Below, piece by piece: positions 16,950 to 27,051 of a DNA stretch of 64,000 nucleotides. The notes under the pieces are model-generated. The model saw only the letters and a list, made by a program, of their open reading frames with translations, was not told where the DNA came from and made no database searches. The translations under genes and the position numbers were made by a program. The DNA is from Promicromonospora sukumoe 327MFSha3.1. GTDB taxonomy: Bacteria > Actinomycetota > Actinomycetes > Actinomycetales > Cellulomonadaceae. The stretch is from positions 62,001 through 126,000 of the forward strand of contig NZ_ARQM01000010.1 of assembly GCF_000385135.1 (NCBI RefSeq), in the 5' to 3' direction. Numbering within the stretch: position 1 is the stretch's first letter; each line of letters opens with the position of its first letter.

Positions 16950-17939
16950 ATGTCCGACCTTCCCCTGCGCCGCCTCGGGCGCTCCGGCCTGTCCGTTCCC
17001 GTCGTCGGCCTGGGGTGCAACAACCTCGGCCGCACCGGCACCGTCACCGAGACCGCGGAGGGCGCCACCGCCCTGATCGACGCCGCCATCGACGCCGGGG
17101 TGACCTTCTTCGACACCGCCGACGCCTACGGCGCCCGTCCCGGACTGTCCGAGGAGCTGCTCGGTGCCGCGCTGCGTGGCCGTCGCGACGACGTGCTGAT
17201 CGCGACGAAGTTCGGGCTCGACCTGCACGGCGCGAACGGCCAGGACTTCGGCGCTCGCGGGTCGCGTCGGTACATCGTGCGGGCGGCCGAGGCGTCGCTG
17301 CGCCGGCTCGGCACCGACTGGATCGACCTCTACCAGCTGCACGCCCCCGACCCGGCGACCCCGATCGACGAGACGCTCGCCGCGCTCGACGACCTGGTCC
17401 GCGCGGGCAAGGTCCGCTACGTGGGCCACTCCAACTTCCGCGGCTGGCAGGTGGCGGACGCCGAGCACGTGGCCCGCGGGACCGGCGGCGCCGTCGGGAA
17501 CAGCGGCACGGGCGGCACCCGGTTCGTCTCCGCGCAGAACAAGTACTCGCTGCTCGCCCGCGGCCTGGAGCGAGAGGTGCTGCCCGCGGCCCGGGAGTAC
17601 GGCATCGGCGTGCTGCCGTACCACCCGCTGGAGAACGGCCTGCTCACCGGCAAGTACACCGGCGGCGCCCGGCCCGACGGCTCCCGTCTGGTCACGACCA
17701 AGCAGCAGCTTCTGGACACGGCGCCCTGGGCGGCCCTGGACCGGTTCGGCACCTTCTGCCGCGAGCGTGGAGTGACCGAGACAGACGTCGCGTTCTCCTG
17801 GCTGCTGACCCGGCCCGAGGTGTCGTCGGTGATCGCCGGGGCGACCCGGCCCGAGCAGGTGCGGGGGAACGCCCAGGCCTGGACCTGGACGCCGACGGCG
17901 GAGGACCTCGCGGAGCTGGACGAGATCTTCCCGGCCTGA
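16950..17939 (+). CDS. Aldo/keto reductase
   Basis: A 329-residue NADPH-dependent oxidoreductase with the (alpha/beta)8 fold. The N-terminal LGRSGLSVPVVGLGCNNLG is typical. The catalytic tetrad is readable as Asp in FFDTADAYG, Tyr in the same motif, Lys in IATKFGL and His in YQLHAPD. VRYVGHSNF and the C-terminal SVIAGATRPEQV (cofactor phosphate binding) are also present. A short Gly-rich insertion (GTGGAVGNSGTGGT) follows VARG. The substrate is unknown; relatives reduce sugar aldehydes or ketones. The start is set by a leaderless -10. A perfect 23-bp inverted repeat 17 bp downstream probably ends its transcript. Confidence 0.9.
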   Translation: MSDLPLRRLGRSGLSVPVVGLGCNNLGRTGTVTETAEGATALIDAAIDAGVTFFDTADAYGARPGLSEELLGAALRGRRDDVLIATKFGLDLHGANGQDFGARGSRRYIVRAAEASLRRLGTDWIDLYQLHAPDPATPIDETLAALDDLVRAGKVRYVGHSNFRGWQVADAEHVARGTGGAVGNSGTGGTRFVSAQNKYSLLARGLEREVLPAAREYGIGVLPYHPLENGLLTGKYTGGARPDGSRLVTTKQQLLDTAPWAALDRFGTFCRERGVTETDVAFSWLLTRPEVSSVIAGATRPEQVRGNAQAWTWTPTAEDLAELDEIFPA

Positions 17940-17956
17940 GCTGTCAGCCTTCCCCG

Positions 17957-18006
17957 CACGTGTCAGACGTACAGGTCACCCGAGTGACCTGTACGTCTGA
18001 CACGTG
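17957..18006. repeat. Dispersed palindrome, copy 2 (perfect 23-bp stem)
   Basis: Arms 17957-17979 and 17984-18006 are perfect inverted repeats of 23 bp with a 4-nt loop (CCGA); the core is TGTCAGACGTACAGGTCAC. It is the best of the three copies in this window. It stands between the aldo/keto reductase and PhzF genes, both on the plus strand. It is followed by several ACACGTGGGGACGGGC repeats up to about 18070. Confidence 0.88.
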
Positions 18007-18073
18007 GGGACGGGCTACACGTGGGGACGGGCCGACACGTGCGGGATGGTCTGACACGTGGGGACGGGCTCGG

Positions 18074-18079
18074 TAGCGT
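18074..18079 (+). promoter_or_regulatory. -10 element TAGCGT, leaderless start
   Basis: It ends 7 bp before the ATG of the PhzF-family gene at 18087. Confidence 0.55.
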
Positions 18080-18086
18080 GGCGGGC

Positions 18087-18974
18087 ATGAGTCTTTCGCC
18101 GCGCGCGTTCCGCCAGGTCAACGTCTTCTCCGCGCAGCCGACGGCGGGCAACCCCGTCGCCGTCGTGCACGGGGCCGACGGCCTCACCGACGAGCAGCTG
18201 GCCGACTTCGCCCGGTGGACCAACCTCTCGGAGACCACGTTCCTGCTCGACCCGACCGAGGCCGGGCGTGCGGCGGGCGCCGACTACCGCGTCCGCATCT
18301 GGACCCCGGGCGGCGAGCTGCCGTTCGCCGGGCACCCCACGCTCGGCACCGCGCACGCCTGGCTGGAGGCCGGCGGCGTCCCGCGCGGGCAGGACGTCAT
18401 CCAGGAGTGCGGCGTCGGCCTGGTGCGGGTCCGCCGCCAGGACACCGGCTCGGGGCAGCGCCTCGCGTTCGCCGGCCCGCCCCTGATTCGCTCCGGCGCC
18501 GTCGACGACGCCGACCTCGCCCGGATCGCGCGCTCGCTGCGCCTCGACGTGTCCGACGTCGTCCGCTCGGCCTGGGTGGACAACGGGCCCGGCTGGGTGG
18601 CGGTCCAGCTCCGCGACGCATACGTCGTGCTCGGCCTGGAGCCCGACCTGGTGGCGATGGGCGACCTCAAGCTCGGCGTCGTCGGCGAGTACGCGCCGGG
18701 CGAGCGCCCCGCAGAACAGAGCGCCAGTGCCCCCGCAGTCGAGGTGCGCGCCTTCGTCCCGTCCATCGGCGTCGGGGAGGACCCGGTGACGGGCAGCCTC
18801 AACGCCGGACTCGGCCAGTGGCTCGCCGGCGACGTGCTGCCGTCGTCGTACATCGCGTCGCAGGGGACGGTGATGGGCCGGGCGGGCCGCGTCCACGTCG
18901 AGAAGCTGCCCGACGGCGAGGTGTGGGTCGGCGGCGACACCGTCACCACGATCGTCGGCGAGGTGACGCTCTAG
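18087..18974 (+). CDS. PhzF-family isomerase/epimerase-like protein
   Basis: A 295-residue protein of the PhzF/diaminopimelate-epimerase fold. The acidic catalytic residue is in NLSETTF near residue 50, the substrate-binding PFAGHPTLGTAHA follows, and the C-terminal half has GEDPVTGSLNAGLGQWL. PhzF itself isomerises a phenazine precursor, but most homologues, including this one, are stand-alone proteins of unknown substrate. No phenazine genes are nearby. The ATG at 18087 fits a leaderless promoter. It is convergent with the DUF418/HGSNAT-like gene, with 26 bp between. Confidence 0.9.
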   Translation: MSLSPRAFRQVNVFSAQPTAGNPVAVVHGADGLTDEQLADFARWTNLSETTFLLDPTEAGRAAGADYRVRIWTPGGELPFAGHPTLGTAHAWLEAGGVPRGQDVIQECGVGLVRVRRQDTGSGQRLAFAGPPLIRSGAVDDADLARIARSLRLDVSDVVRSAWVDNGPGWVAVQLRDAYVVLGLEPDLVAMGDLKLGVVGEYAPGERPAEQSASAPAVEVRAFVPSIGVGEDPVTGSLNAGLGQWLAGDVLPSSYIASQGTVMGRAGRVHVEKLPDGEVWVGGDTVTTIVGEVTL

Positions 18975-19000
18975 GAAGTGGCGCTTCAGGAACCGGCGCT

Positions 19001-20473
19001 TCAGGAAGTGGCACTGCTTGAGGAACTGGCGCTCCGGGACGCCGAGCGGTCCGGGAAGGCCCGCTTGGCGACCCACCCGAACAGGCGCTCCAGCGGGCCG
19101 CGGCCCAGCAGCGCCCGCCACGCCGTCGCCAGCACCAGCGTGACCACGACCATCCAGCCCAGCGGCGTGTTGGTCGCGGGGTCGAGCAGGTCCCAGTAGG
19201 TGCGCGTCCACCACCAGATGGTGACGATCTGCAGGGAGTAGACGGTCAGCGCCAGCGCGCCGACGGCGGCCAGCGGCGTGGTGACGGTCAGCACCACCCC
19301 GCGCGCGACACGCCGGAGCCCGCCCTCCTGCTTGCCCTCCTGCGTGCCCTCGCGCGCGCCGCCCCGGGCCACCGACCCGAGCAGCAGGCACAGCCCGAGC
19401 ACGCCCAGCGCGAATCCGCCGGAGCCGAGCGCCTCGAACGTCGTGTCGTCGTGCGGGCCCTCGAGGTACAGCCCGGCCAGGGGCGGCCACGGGTCGGACC
19501 AGGTGGGCGGGGGCTGCACGTACTGCGACGACGTCACGGCGACCTGCCCCTCGACGGTGGTCAGCCCGCCGGCGTCGGCCACCATCACCGCGGAGGCGAC
19601 CGAGGTCAGGGCGGCCAGGCCGAACCCGCCCGCGACCAGGCCGAGGTGCAGCGTGGGCGACCGCAGGTCGCAGCGGCCCAGCGCGAGCCCGGCGAGCACG
19701 TACGCCATCCAGACCAGCGCGGGGTAGTGGCCCGTGAGCAGGAAGTCGGTGGCGGCGCCCGACCCGTCGTGCGGCGCGCGCAGCCCGGCCCGGGCCAGCA
19801 CCTCGGGCCCGTAGTACACGAGGACGGGCCCGACCACCGCGATGCCCACCGAGATCGCCGCCAGCCGGGCCGGCGGCATCCGCAGGAACGGCAGCGCGAG
19901 CACGAAGTACGCGGCGTAGAAACCCAGGATGAGCAGCACGCGCGTACCGAACAGGTCGAGCACCGCGACCAGGGCCAGCAGCAGCACGACCCGCACGAGG
20001 ATCCGGGCGCGCGCCGTGCGCATCGCCTCGCCCGCCAGCGGCCGGGACCCGCCCGTGACCAGCGCCAGCGAGAGCCCCGCGACCGTCGCGAACAGGATCG
20101 ACGACCGACCGTGCGCCAGGCTCAGCCAGCCCTCGAACGTGGCGAGGTCGTCCGAGGTGACCCCGACGTGCGCCGTGAACATGCCGAGCACCGCGATGCC
20201 CCGGGCGATGTCCGCCCCCAGCACGCGGCCCGGTCCGCCGAGCAGGTTGTCGCGGAGGTTGTCACGCAGGCTCCGGCGCCCGCCGCCGGCGGCACCGGCG
20301 AGCCGGTCGGACGACGCCTCGTCCGGAGCGACGGACTCCCCGGCCGGCGCACCCGACGGGGCCCCGGGGGACGCTCCCGACGACGCCTCGGACGAGGGCC
20401 CGGACGGGGCTCCGGATGAGGCCCCGGACGGGGCTCCCGATGAGGCCCCGGACGGCTGAGCAAGCGTGGACAT
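19001..20473 (-). CDS. HGSNAT/DUF418-like membrane acyltransferase-type protein
   Basis: A 490-residue multi-pass membrane protein. The first 85 residues are Ala/Ser/Gly/Pro repeats (SGASSGAPSGASSGAP). The core opens with LGADIARGIAVLGMFTAHVG, matching the heparan-alpha-glucosaminide acetyltransferase-like/DUF1624 signature, and continues through about ten helices to a C-terminal DUF418-like region (ALALTVYSLQIVTIWWW). A Ser-rich tail ends the protein. It probably acylates or moves a cell-envelope sugar (inference from the family). The ATG at 20471-20473 has AAGGA upstream. A second DUF418 protein lies at 10617-11978, similarly preceded by a repetitive N-terminus. Confidence 0.8.
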   Translation of the reverse strand: MSTLAQPSGASSGAPSGASSGAPSGPSSEASSGASPGAPSGAPAGESVAPDEASSDRLAGAAGGGRRSLRDNLRDNLLGGPGRVLGADIARGIAVLGMFTAHVGVTSDDLATFEGWLSLAHGRSSILFATVAGLSLALVTGGSRPLAGEAMRTARARILVRVVLLLALVAVLDLFGTRVLLILGFYAAYFVLALPFLRMPPARLAAISVGIAVVGPVLVYYGPEVLARAGLRAPHDGSGAATDFLLTGHYPALVWMAYVLAGLALGRCDLRSPTLHLGLVAGGFGLAALTSVASAVMVADAGGLTTVEGQVAVTSSQYVQPPPTWSDPWPPLAGLYLEGPHDDTTFEALGSGGFALGVLGLCLLLGSVARGGAREGTQEGKQEGGLRRVARGVVLTVTTPLAAVGALALTVYSLQIVTIWWWTRTYWDLLDPATNTPLGWMVVVTLVLATAWRALLGRGPLERLFGWVAKRAFPDRSASRSASSSSSATS

Positions 20474-20588
20474 GCGCGCATCCTTGCGCGTCCCGAGGTC
20501 CGACGCTCGTGGGACCCGCCGGGGCCGGCTTGTTGGACAGCCGTCCCGAAGGATGAGAACGCGGATGTGCAGCGTGGCGCGGCGCACA

Positions 20589-20594
20589 TACAGT
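20589..20594 (+). promoter_or_regulatory. -10 element TACAGT, leaderless start
   Basis: It ends 6 bp before the ATG of the methyltransferase gene at 20601. Confidence 0.6.
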
Positions 20595-20600
20595 GCGGCC

Positions 20601-21657
20601 ATGACCGGCAGCGCCAACGAGCACGACATCGCTCGCATCGACACGGCCCGAACCGACGCGCCCAGCCACAAGCTCGGCGACACGTTCGGCGGCAGGTTCC
20701 CCGCGAACGAGGGGAGCGGCGGGCCCGCCCGGGACCGCACCAAGCCCGCGGGCACCGACCCGATCGACGCCGTCGACGCCCCCAGCAGCCTGTCGAGCCT
20801 GACCCGCGGCGCCGGCGACACCAGTGGCGCCGAGCAGGAGAGCCCCGACAGCCCGGGCGCCGGGACGGACCTCACCAAGGAGTCCGAGTCGTACACGCAC
20901 GGGCACCACGAGTCCGTGCTGCGCTCGCACCGGCGCCGGACGGCGGCCAACTCCGCCGCGTTCCTGCTGCCCCACCTGCTCTCCGACATGACGCTGCTCG
21001 ACGTCGGCTGCGGCCCCGGCACCGTCACCGTGGACTTCGCCGAGCGGCTCACGCAGGGCAGCGTCGTGGGCGTCGACGCCTCCGACGACGTGCTGGAGTC
21101 CGCCCGCGGCCTCGCGGACGCGCACGGCACCAAGAACATCACCTTCGAGCACGCGAACGCCTACGAGCTGCCGTTCGAGGACGACTCGTTCGACGTCGTC
21201 TTCGCCCACCAGCTGCTCCAGCACCTCTCCGACCCGGTCGCGGCCCTGCGCGAGATGAAGCGCGTCGCCAAGCCGGGCGGGTTCGTCGCCGTGCGCGACG
21301 CCGACTACGAGGCCATGACCTGGTACCCGGAGTCCGCCGAGCTCACCGAGTGGAACATGCTCTACCACGAGGTAACGCACGCCTACGGCTTCGAGCCCGA
21401 CGCCGGACGCCGCCTCGCCTCGTGGGTGCGCGACGCCGGGTTCGACCCCGCCACGATCGAACCCGGCGCGAGCGTCTGGTGCTACGCCACCCCCGACGAC
21501 CGCACCTGGTGGGGCGGCCTGTGGGCCGAGCGCTGCACCGAGTCCAACTTCGCCGTGCAGGCCAAGGACTCGGGTCTCGCGGACGACGTCGCCCTCGAGC
21601 AGCTCGCCCAGGGCTGGCGCGAGTGGGCCGCCGCGCCCGACGGCTGGTTCGCGGTGC

Positions 21658-21686
<29 letters not shown>
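20601..21686 (+). CDS. SAM-dependent class I methyltransferase
   Basis: A 361-residue protein. The Rossmann methyltransferase core begins near residue 105. Motif I is LLDVGCGPGTVTVDF, an acidic VVGVDASDDVL binds the SAM ribose, motif II/III covers FDVVFAHQLLQHL, and the methyltransferase-11 type KPGGFVAVRD follows. About 95 residues before the core (rich in Asp, Thr, Gly, Ser) look disordered. The start is nevertheless supported by a leaderless -10, so the extension is probably translated. The HLLQHL and UbiE-like layout suggests a small-molecule rather than RNA substrate. Its last 29 bp overlap the convergent serine hydrolase gene. Confidence 0.88.
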
Positions 21687-23673
<1,987 letters not shown>

Positions 23674-23973
23674 CCGAGCTCCTCGTCACCGTGTCGTAAC
23701 CGGCCCGGCGCCGAGCGCGGCCGGGTCGTCCTGTCTGCGAACGCCAGGGGTGGAAACGCTAGGAAAAGAGGCGTGGCCAGGGCATCGGGGATCACCTGGG
23801 CCGCGCCCCTGACCGGCCCCTGAGCCGACCCGGAGAGCGCTCGCGCCGCACCCGCGAGGGCTGCGGCTCCTCGGGAGGGCGGGCGGTAGAGCGGGCGGGA
23901 GGGTGGGCAGGAGAACAGACACGATGGTGCCCACCGATCCCGGGCACGGCGACGTCCGGCATACGCTGAGCTC
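23674..23973. other. Divergent intergenic region (serine hydrolase / FAH)
   Basis: These 300 bp contain the FAH -10 element at 23962-23967 and, at the left, the upstream region of the serine hydrolase. No gene or hairpin is evident. Confidence 0.6.
23962..23967 (+). promoter_or_regulatory. -10 element TACGCT, leaderless start
   Basis: It ends 6 bp before the GTG of the FAH-family gene at 23974. Confidence 0.6.
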
Positions 23974-24756
23974 GTGCGTATCGCGAGATTCACCACCGGA
24001 GACGACCCCCGCTTCGCCCTCGTGCAGCAGGAGGGCGACAAGACCTTCCTCGCCGTGCTGGGCGGCGACCCCCTCTACATGCCGGCCATGCCGACCGGCG
24101 AGCGCATCGAGCTGGGCGACGGCGTCCGGCTGCTCGCCCCGGTGATCCCGCGCTCCAAGATCGTGTGCGTGGGCAAGAACTACGCCGACCACGCCAAGGA
24201 GATGGGCGGCGACGTCCCGACGACGCCGCTGCTGTTCTTCAAGCCGAACACCGCGGTGGTGGGCCCGGACGACCCGATCGTGCTGCCCGACTTCACGCAG
24301 GAGGTCTCCTACGAGGCCGAGCTGGCCGTCGTGATCTCCAAGGTCTGCAAGGACGTCACGCCGGAGAACGCGCCGTCGTACATCCTCGGCTACACCGTGG
24401 CCAACGACGTCACCGCACGGGACGCCCAGCGCACCGACGGGCAGTGGGCCCGTGCCAAGGGCTTCGACACCTCGTGCCCGCTCGGCCCGTGGATCGACAC
24501 CGACCTGAACCCGGAGGACGTCGCCGTGCGCTCGCGCGTCAACGGCGAGCTGCGCCAGGACGGTCGCACCCGCGACATGGTGTTCGACGTGCCGTTCCTG
24601 GTCTCGTACATCTCCGAGGCGATGACGCTGCTGCCCGGCGACGTGATCCTCACCGGCACCCCCGCCGGCGTCGGCCGCATCGACCAGGGCGACCGCGTCG
24701 AGGTGGAGGTCGAGGGCGTCGGCGTCCTGGCCAACCCGGTGCTGCGGCGCCGCTGA
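23974..24756 (+). CDS. Fumarylacetoacetate hydrolase (FAH) family protein
   Basis: A 260-residue protein of the FAH fold. It carries KIVCVGKNYADHAKE and LLFFKPNT, then the metal-binding acidic residues in VSYEAELAVVI, and YTVANDVTARDAQ and ILTGTPAGVG near the end. Relatives hydrolyse, decarboxylate or isomerise acylpyruvates and related diketo acids. The gene sits upstream of gltX in many actinobacteria, including mycobacteria, so its position here is conserved. The GTG start is set by the leaderless -10. It is followed after 1 bp by the Nudix gene, suggesting cotranscription. Confidence 0.92.
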   Translation: MRIARFTTGDDPRFALVQQEGDKTFLAVLGGDPLYMPAMPTGERIELGDGVRLLAPVIPRSKIVCVGKNYADHAKEMGGDVPTTPLLFFKPNTAVVGPDDPIVLPDFTQEVSYEAELAVVISKVCKDVTPENAPSYILGYTVANDVTARDAQRTDGQWARAKGFDTSCPLGPWIDTDLNPEDVAVRSRVNGELRQDGRTRDMVFDVPFLVSYISEAMTLLPGDVILTGTPAGVGRIDQGDRVEVEVEGVGVLANPVLRRR

Positions 24757-24757
24757 C

Positions 24758-25654
24758 GTGACGGTCGAGACGACGAACGACCCAGTGGGTGAGACAGCGG
24801 TCGACCCAGTGGGCGACACAGCGGTCGAGACAGCGGTCGGGACAGCGGTCGGGACGGCGAACAACCCGGTGTCCGGCTCCGGTATCGGACCGGGTGCCGA
24901 CGCCGGCGATGTCCCTGTGCCCGGCGTCGTCCTGCACCGCGACGCCCTCGCGACCCTGCGTGCCTGGACCGGTGCGACGTCGGAGCAGGAGCGCCTGCGG
25001 GCGCGTTACGTCGCGCACCTTGAGGCCACCGGTGCTGCCGGAGCCACCGGAGCTACCGGGGAGGATGCCGCCGGTACGCCCGGTCACGGGGTGCTCCGCA
25101 CCTCCGTCCCGGACCACCTGACGGCCTCGACCCTCGTGCTCTCGCACGACGGCGCGCGCGTGCTGCTCACCCTGCACGCCAAGGCCCGGCGCTGGTTCCA
25201 GCTCGGCGGGCACCTCGAGCCCGGGGACCGCACCCTGGCCAACGCCGCCGCCCGTGAGGCGCGCGAGGAGTCGGGCATCGCGGACCTCGTGGTCGACCCC
25301 GTCCCCGTGCACCTCGACGAGCACGTCGTGCCGTTCTGCCGACCCGGGACGGGCGACCCGGACCGCCCGGTGCACCACCTCGACGTGCGGTTCGTCGCGG
25401 TCGCGGGGCCCGACGCCGAGACCGCGCTGTCGGACGAGTCGCTGGCCCTGCGCTGGTGGCCCGCCGACGCACTGCCCGACCCCGAGCTGACCGAGCTGGT
25501 GCGCCTGGCCCGCGCCCGGACCAGCGCGGACCAGGTCAGCCCGGATCAGCCCGGCCGTGACCAGGCCAGCACGGACCAGGCCGGCACGGACGAGGCCGGC
25601 CCGGATCGTTCGGGCCCGGATGATGCTGGCCCGGGCCGGGCCGGTGGAGCATGA
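24758..25654 (+). CDS. Nudix hydrolase
   Basis: A 298-residue protein. The Nudix core (about residues 115-235) contains GGHLEPGD then REAREESGI. The spacing between the two halves is one residue longer than the textbook box, a variant seen in some GGHxEPGD proteins. The domain hydrolyses a nucleoside diphosphate linked to another group; the substrate is unknown. Before it lie 45 repetitive residues (DPVGETAVDPVGDTAVETAVGT). After it lies a Asp-Gln/Asp-Ala repeat tail (PDQPGRDQASTDQAGTD), both from short DNA repeats. The GTG start follows the FAH stop by 1 bp, so translation is probably coupled. Confidence 0.85.
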   Translation: MTVETTNDPVGETAVDPVGDTAVETAVGTAVGTANNPVSGSGIGPGADAGDVPVPGVVLHRDALATLRAWTGATSEQERLRARYVAHLEATGAAGATGATGEDAAGTPGHGVLRTSVPDHLTASTLVLSHDGARVLLTLHAKARRWFQLGGHLEPGDRTLANAAAREAREESGIADLVVDPVPVHLDEHVVPFCRPGTGDPDRPVHHLDVRFVAVAGPDAETALSDESLALRWWPADALPDPELTELVRLARARTSADQVSPDQPGRDQASTDQAGTDEAGPDRSGPDDAGPGRAGGA

Positions 25655-25661
25655 TCGGACG

Positions 25662-26546
25662 ATGATCATCAGGCGCTCCACGGCGCACGTCCGGCCCGGT
25701 CTGCTCGACGAGTTCCAGGCGTTCATCGAGGCGGGCACCGTGGAGTTCGCCGCGCTCGACGGCTTCGTGAGCGACGAGATCGTCGTCAGGCAGACCAGCT
25801 CGGGCCAGGACACGCTCACCTACGTGAGCCGCTGGCGGGACGCCGCGGCGCTCGCGGCGTACGCCGGTCCTCGCTGGCGCACCGAGCCCGTGGTGCTGGA
25901 GGACGAGGACCGGTTCCTCGTCGCACCGCTGGTGGTGCGGCACGTGGAGCTCCGGCGCGCGGTCCCGGAGGACGCCCCGGCGATCGCCGACGTCTGGCAC
26001 GCCGCCTGGGGCGACGGGCACCGCGGGCTGGTCCCGGCCGCCCTGGAGGCGGCCCGGACGCGGGACTCGTTCGGACCGCGCGCCGCGTCCCGGGTGCCGG
26101 GCACGACGGTCGCCGTCGTGGACGACCCGGTTCTCGACGGCACCGCGATGGACGACCCAGCCGGCCCCGCCGACCCCGCCGGCCCCGCCGACCCCGCCGA
26201 GCCCGCGGCGTCGCGCATCGTCGGTTTCGTGACCGTCCGGGGCGAGGAGCTGGAGCAGCTGTTCGTGGCCGCGACCCACCGGGGCTCCGGGATCGCGGCC
26301 GAGCTGCTCTCGGCGGGTGAGGCCCGGATCGCGGCGGCCGGACACCCCGAGGCGTGGCTCGCCGTCGTGGCGGGCAACACGCGTGCCCGGCGGTTCTACG
26401 AGCGGGCGGGCTGGTCCGACGGCGGCCCGCTCGACTATCAGGCGGAGACCCCCGTGGGACCGGTGCCGGTCTCGACGCGGCGGTACCTGAGACGCCTGGC
26501 CACCGGTTCGTCCTTCCCGGGCCGTGTCGGCCGCGCGGGCCGCTGA
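25662..26546 (+). CDS. ABM-like domain fused to GNAT acetyltransferase
   Basis: A 294-residue protein with two domains. Residues 1-95 resemble an antibiotic-biosynthesis-monooxygenase/dimeric alpha-beta barrel domain (IIRRSTAHVRPGLLDEFQAF and TYVSRWRDAAALAAY). Residues about 98-280 form a GNAT N-acetyltransferase with the acetyl-CoA loop in ATHRGSGIAAELL and the C-terminal NTRARRFYERAGW. A Pro-Ala-Gly-Asp repeat (AGPADPAGPADPAEPA) interrupts the GNAT domain before its core strand. The ATG at 25662 has CATGAT 6 bp upstream. The acyl acceptor is unknown. Confidence 0.85.
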   Translation: MIIRRSTAHVRPGLLDEFQAFIEAGTVEFAALDGFVSDEIVVRQTSSGQDTLTYVSRWRDAAALAAYAGPRWRTEPVVLEDEDRFLVAPLVVRHVELRRAVPEDAPAIADVWHAAWGDGHRGLVPAALEAARTRDSFGPRAASRVPGTTVAVVDDPVLDGTAMDDPAGPADPAGPADPAEPAASRIVGFVTVRGEELEQLFVAATHRGSGIAAELLSAGEARIAAAGHPEAWLAVVAGNTRARRFYERAGWSDGGPLDYQAETPVGPVPVSTRRYLRRLATGSSFPGRVGRAGR

Positions 26547-26595
26547 GCGGCGGACATACGTGGCCGGCCCGGCGTCCGGCAAGCATCATGGGCCG

Positions 26596-27042
26596 GTGGA
26601 CACTCTGCGACGCTCTCTCGCGCTGACTCCCGTGGCGTTCGGCGTCACCGCGGTCGTGCTCTTGTTCGTCTACGGGAGCAACGGCATCTCGTGGCGTGGG
26701 GCCGGCGAGGTCCTCCTGGGCGCGCTCGCGGTGACGGCCGCCGCCCTGGTGGTGATCCGTGTCGCGGCCGCGCTGCTCCGGCTCCTGGCGGTGCGCAACG
26801 ACTGGGTCATCCTGGGCACGGCCGCGATCCTGGCCACCGTCGTGCTTGCGGTCTGCTATTTCTTCGTCGCCGCGTCCCTGTCGCCCGACGACGTGGGGTG
26901 GGAGCTCCTCTACGTCGTGGCGCCTGCCATCCTGTCGATCCCGGTGTGGCCCGGCTACGCGATCGCGCTCCTGATCCGTCGCTGGCGGGAGCGGACGTCC
27001 CGCCGTCGGCCCGGCTCCGCCGCCGGGGCGCGCAACGCCTAG
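26596..27042 (+). CDS. Small membrane protein of unknown function
   Basis: A 148-residue hydrophobic protein with four predicted membrane segments (about residues 10-27, 35-58, 68-90 and 100-122) and a basic C-terminus (RRWRERTSRRR) expected to face the cytoplasm. The GTG at 26596 is chosen because CATCAT lies 6 bp upstream and because longer versions would overlap the GNAT gene. No family is recognised. It lies directly upstream of gltX, whose -10 hexamer overlaps its stop codon. Confidence 0.65.
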   Translation: MDTLRRSLALTPVAFGVTAVVLLFVYGSNGISWRGAGEVLLGALAVTAAALVVIRVAAALLRLLAVRNDWVILGTAAILATVVLAVCYFFVAASLSPDDVGWELLYVVAPAILSIPVWPGYAIALLIRRWRERTSRRRPGSAAGARNA

Positions 27043-27045
27043 GCT
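27040..27045 (+). promoter_or_regulatory. -10 element TAGGCT, leaderless start of gltX
   Basis: It ends 6 bp before the GTG at 27052. The hexamer begins inside the stop codon of the preceding gene. Confidence 0.6.
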
Positions 27046-27051
27046 GTGGGC

